This document shows, piece by piece, positions 32,386 through 35,398 of a stretch of 35,398 nucleotides of DNA (the first letter of the stretch is position 1; every line of letters starts with the position of its first letter). The translations under genes were made by a program, and so were the position numbers. The stretch spans positions 1 to 35,398 of the forward strand of contig JAJQAT010000027.1 of the NCBI GenBank assembly GCA_021203665.1, written 5' to 3'. The notes under the pieces are model-generated. The model searched no databases. It was not told the DNA's origin and was given only the letters and a program-made list of their open reading frames with translations. The DNA comes from Bacillota bacterium. Its GTDB lineage: Bacteria > Bacillota > Clostridia > UBA1381.

Positions 32386-33183
32386 CTATTCGGTTTTGCT
32401 CTTTTTCGGTATCAGCTGCAAGTACACAAAGCACGCCGCGGCGGCGGCAATGAACAATCCCGCCACAACCTGAGATATGCCCAGCACGTTCGGTATAATA
32501 TATAAAATATACTCGGGATCCCTCATGCCCTCTAAGAAAATTCTGCCCAGCGAATACCAGAAGATATAGAAGCAGAACACCTGACCGTCGTTCTTTTTCT
32601 TATCGCGGTAAATCAACAGGAGGATAAGACCAAGTATATTCCATGCCGATTCATACAAGAACAGCGGATGAACCGCCGGAGCCGCGTTTATGGACATTGC
32701 GAAAAGGCTGTCCGTTTCGCGTCCGTAAACCTCGGCGTTGACAAAGTTGCCGAATCTGCCTATAGCCTGACCTATTAAAAGTCCCGGCGCGCACACGTCA
32801 AACACCTTTGGTATGCTGAGTTTTTTAATGCGGCAGTATATAATGGTCGAAATCGACGCGCCTATAATGCCGCCGTAAATGGCAAGACCGCCGTTCCATA
32901 TCTTAAACATATCCGCCACGGAGTCAAACTCGTCCAGAGAGAACAGCACATAATACAGTCTCGCGCCTATAATGCCCGCCACAAGACCGATAAGCGCTAT
33001 GTCCCATATATTGTCCTTGTTCACTCCGCGCTTGGCGCAGGTCTTGTACACAAATATCAGAGCCAAAAGAAATCCCGCCAGGATTATAAGCGCGTACCAG
33101 TATATCGACTTGGAGCCTATTTTAAACGCTACGGGGTTTATATTAAATTTAATGCCTAAATTGGTAAATCTGATTACTTTCAT
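32386..33183 (-). CDS. lgt: prolipoprotein diacylglyceryl transferase
   Basis: Lgt transfers diacylglycerol from phosphatidylglycerol to the lipobox cysteine of prolipoproteins in the cytoplasmic membrane. The 265-residue product has about seven membrane helices. The family signature GQAIGRFGNFVNAEVYG is near residue 140, HPLFLYESAWN near 173, and SLGRIFLEGMRDPE near 214. The ATG ends at 33183, with AAGGAGG in the last codons of tex on the same strand; the gap to the tex stop is 5 bases, so the two are co-transcribed and likely coupled. Confidence 0.95.
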   Translation of the reverse strand: MKVIRFTNLGIKFNINPVAFKIGSKSIYWYALIILAGFLLALIFVYKTCAKRGVNKDNIWDIALIGLVAGIIGARLYYVLFSLDEFDSVADMFKIWNGGLAIYGGIIGASISTIIYCRIKKLSIPKVFDVCAPGLLIGQAIGRFGNFVNAEVYGRETDSLFAMSINAAPAVHPLFLYESAWNILGLILLLIYRDKKKNDGQVFCFYIFWYSLGRIFLEGMRDPEYILYIIPNVLGISQVVAGLFIAAAAACFVYLQLIPKKSKTE

Positions 33184-33188
33184 ATTAT

Positions 33189-35351
33189 TTATGCCTCCTT
33201 CATGGAAAGTGAAATTCGTTTTTTCTTCGCGTCAACCTCAAGCACGCGGACCTTTACAATATCGCCGACCGAAAGCACATCGGTGGGGTGCTTGATATAT
33301 CTGTCGCAAATCTGCGATATATGCACAAGTCCGTCCTGATGCACGCCGATGTCAACAAACGCTCCGAAATCTATGACGTTTCTCACGGTGCCTGTCAGCA
33401 CCATATCGGGTTTTAAATCCTCCATTGACAGAATATCGCTGCGAAGCACCGGCTGCGGCAGCTCATCGCGCGGGTCGCGCCCTTTCTTAACAATGCTGTC
33501 GGCAATGTCGTTAAGGGTTATTTCGCCTATACCGAGCCTTTCGGCAAGCTCGGCGGAATTAACGCGGGAGAGCTTTTTCTTTAAATCGCTTACATTTCCG
33601 CTTTGCGCGTCCTCCTCGCTGTAGCCGAGTAATTTCAGAAGCTCCTTTGCCGCGGCATAGCTTTCCGGATGTACCGAGGTGTTGTCGAGCGGATTGTCTC
33701 CGTCCGTGATTCTCAAAAATCCCGCGCATTGCTCAAACGCCTTCGCACCGAGCTTTGGTACCTTAAGCAAATCCTTTCGCGTGTTGAATTTTCCGTTTTC
33801 CTCGCGGTAGGTGATAATGTTTTTTGAAACGGTCTTGTTTATACCGGCGACATATGAGAGCAGCGACGGCGACGCGGTATTGAGGTCAACGCCGACGCTG
33901 TTTACGCAGCTTTCAACCACTCCGCCCAACGCTTCGCCCAACCGCTTTTGGTTCATATCGTGCTGATATTGTCCCACGCCTATTGATTTCGGGTCTATCT
34001 TCACAAGCTCCGCCAACGGGTCCTGCACGCGGCGCGCGATTGACACGGCACTCCGCAATGCTACGTCGTACTGCGGAAATTCCTCCGCGGCGAGCTTGGA
34101 CGCGCTGTAAACGGACGCGCCCGCCTCATTGGTCATAATGTAATAAACCTCTCTGTCAAGTCCCTTTAAAAGCTCGGAAATGAATATTTCGCTTTCCTTG
34201 GACGCGGTTCCGTTTCCTATTGAAATCAGATTTACATTATTTTTCGCAATCATATCGGTGAGCTGCTTTTTCGCTTTGTCCTTGTCGTGATGGGGGAGAG
34301 TGCAGTATACCACGCTTGTGTCAAGCACCTTGCCCGTTTCGTCAACCACGGCGACCTTGCAGCCCGTTCTGTAGCCCGGGTCAAACCCCATTACGACCTT
34401 GTCCTTTATCGGCGGCTGTAACAAAAGACCGGAAAGATTTTGATTAAATACCTTTATGGACGCTTCTTCGGCGTTTTCCGTGAGCATATTGCGTATCTCG
34501 GTGGCTATGGACGGAGCTATAAGACGCTTGTAGCTGTCCATAGCGGCGCTTTTTACGTACCGCGTTGACGGCGCCTCGGTTTTCGGCGTGAGGCGGCGGA
34601 AAAGATAATTGTGTATCTTATCCTCGTCCATATCTATTTTAACGGATAGAAAACCCTCCTTTTCGCCTCGGTTGACAGCCAAAACCCTGTGATTGGCTAT
34701 TTTTTTAATAGGCTCCGCGAAATCGTAATAAAGGCGGTACACACTGTCCTCCTCTGCCGCCGCCTTTGAAACAAGAAGTCCCTCGTTTACGGTTCTTACT
34801 CTTATATCCTTGCGGTATTCGGCGTTGTCGCTTATATTCTCGGCTATTATGTCCATCGCGCCGGCTATCGCGTCCTCCGCCGTTTCAACGCCCTTTTCGG
34901 CATCAATAAAATCAAGCGCGATTGATTCGATATTGTCGCCCCTGTTTTGCGCCGCTATAATCTCGGCTAACGGTTCAAGTCCCTTTTCCTTGGCTATTGT
35001 CGCTCTCGTGCGGCGCTTCGGACGGTACGGGCGGTATATATCCTCCAGCTCCGACAGCGCTGCGGCATTGTCTATAGCCGCGCTAATCTCATCCGTGAGC
35101 TTTCCCTGCTCGTCGATAAGACGTGAAATTTCCTCCTTTTTGCTTTCGAGATTGCGCAGATAGTTAAGCCTCTCGTAAAACCCGCGCAGCACCTCGTCGC
35201 TCAGCGAGCCCGTAGCCTCTTTTCTGTAGCGCGCGATGAACGGTATCGTATTGCCGTCGTCGATAAGCTTTACGGTGCTTTCGACCTGCGTTCGGCGCAG
35301 ATTAAATTCCGACATAAGCAGACGGATGATTTTGTCCTCAGAATTTACCAT
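33189..35351 (-). CDS. tex: Tex-family S1 RNA-binding protein
   Basis: Tex is a conserved cytoplasmic nucleic-acid-binding protein linked to transcription or RNA metabolism. The 720-residue product is full length. It has the N-terminal helical Tex_N domain (TIPFIARYRKEATGSLSD near residue 35) and the YqgF/RuvC-like domain (VMGFDPGYRTGCKVAVVD near 320). The helix-hairpin-helix part contains GVDLNTASPSLLSYVAGIN and FNTRKDLLKVPKLGAKAFEQ (about 490-545). A C-terminal S1 domain (about 645-718) holds GTVRNVIDFGAFVDIGVHQDGLVHIS. The start ATG ends at 35351, with GGAGG 9 bases upstream. It heads a tex-lgt operon; its promoter lies beyond or at the window edge. Confidence 0.95.
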   Translation of the reverse strand: MVNSEDKIIRLLMSEFNLRRTQVESTVKLIDDGNTIPFIARYRKEATGSLSDEVLRGFYERLNYLRNLESKKEEISRLIDEQGKLTDEISAAIDNAAALSELEDIYRPYRPKRRTRATIAKEKGLEPLAEIIAAQNRGDNIESIALDFIDAEKGVETAEDAIAGAMDIIAENISDNAEYRKDIRVRTVNEGLLVSKAAAEEDSVYRLYYDFAEPIKKIANHRVLAVNRGEKEGFLSVKIDMDEDKIHNYLFRRLTPKTEAPSTRYVKSAAMDSYKRLIAPSIATEIRNMLTENAEEASIKVFNQNLSGLLLQPPIKDKVVMGFDPGYRTGCKVAVVDETGKVLDTSVVYCTLPHHDKDKAKKQLTDMIAKNNVNLISIGNGTASKESEIFISELLKGLDREVYYIMTNEAGASVYSASKLAAEEFPQYDVALRSAVSIARRVQDPLAELVKIDPKSIGVGQYQHDMNQKRLGEALGGVVESCVNSVGVDLNTASPSLLSYVAGINKTVSKNIITYREENGKFNTRKDLLKVPKLGAKAFEQCAGFLRITDGDNPLDNTSVHPESYAAAKELLKLLGYSEEDAQSGNVSDLKKKLSRVNSAELAERLGIGEITLNDIADSIVKKGRDPRDELPQPVLRSDILSMEDLKPDMVLTGTVRNVIDFGAFVDIGVHQDGLVHISQICDRYIKHPTDVLSVGDIVKVRVLEVDAKKKRISLSMKEA

Positions 35352-35398
35352 ATGTAATATCCTCCAAAAATTTAATAATCCCGATGAAATTATTTTGT

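Overview
The window reads as a chromosomal segment of a spore-forming, pectin-degrading member of the Clostridia (Bacillota). The support is housekeeping genes of clostridial type, a spoIIGA-sigE-sigG sporulation cluster plus spoIID, AGGAGG-type ribosome binding sites throughout, and two very large secreted multi-domain proteins whose catalytic modules match rhamnogalacturonan acetylesterase (CE12-like) and rhamnogalacturonan lyase (PL11-like). Gut pectin specialists such as Monoglobus have this kind of enzyme, but the genus is only an inference. I see no phage genes, insertion sequences, CRISPR arrays or rRNA. Coding density is high and no gene-free stretch exceeds about 200 bases.

Left part, + strand, 1-10130: dnaG and rpoD form a compact macromolecular-synthesis operon that runs on into prmA and a flavodiiron-protein-like gene overlapping prmA; the latter has lost most of its diiron ligands. 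Then come pgi behind its own promoter, a small P-loop protein, a clear terminator, thrC and galK, ending in a terminator.

Sporulation and envelope part, 10130-17225: a promoter with two perfect inverted Spo0A boxes and an over-long 21-base spacer drives spoIIGA-sigE, followed by sigG with a GC-rich palindrome in its leader. After a terminator, a CdaR/PucR-type regulator has a near-consensus sigma-A promoter; then a C-terminal processing peptidase (S41) and an LtaS-like membrane phosphotransferase form a pair closed by a bidirectional terminator.

Minus-strand block, 17235-20870: an 8-oxoguanine DNA glycosylase whose promoter predicts a leaderless mRNA, a Cys-rich zinc-ribbon protein of unknown role, class II fructose-bisphosphate aldolase, and a membrane-anchored polysaccharide deacetylase whose Shine-Dalgarno lies inside the hairpin that follows the aldolase gene. 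A tRNA-Leu(UAG) with a perfect consensus promoter and a strong terminator lies next to them.

Pectinase part, 20954-32346, + strand: the CE12-like giant, spoIID, then the PL11-like giant. The two enzymes would act together, removing acetyl groups from and cleaving the rhamnogalacturonan I backbone outside the cell. They share an unrecognised 80-90 residue module in front of Pro/Thr/Ser linkers. A bidirectional terminator separates them from the minus-strand pair tex-lgt that ends the window.
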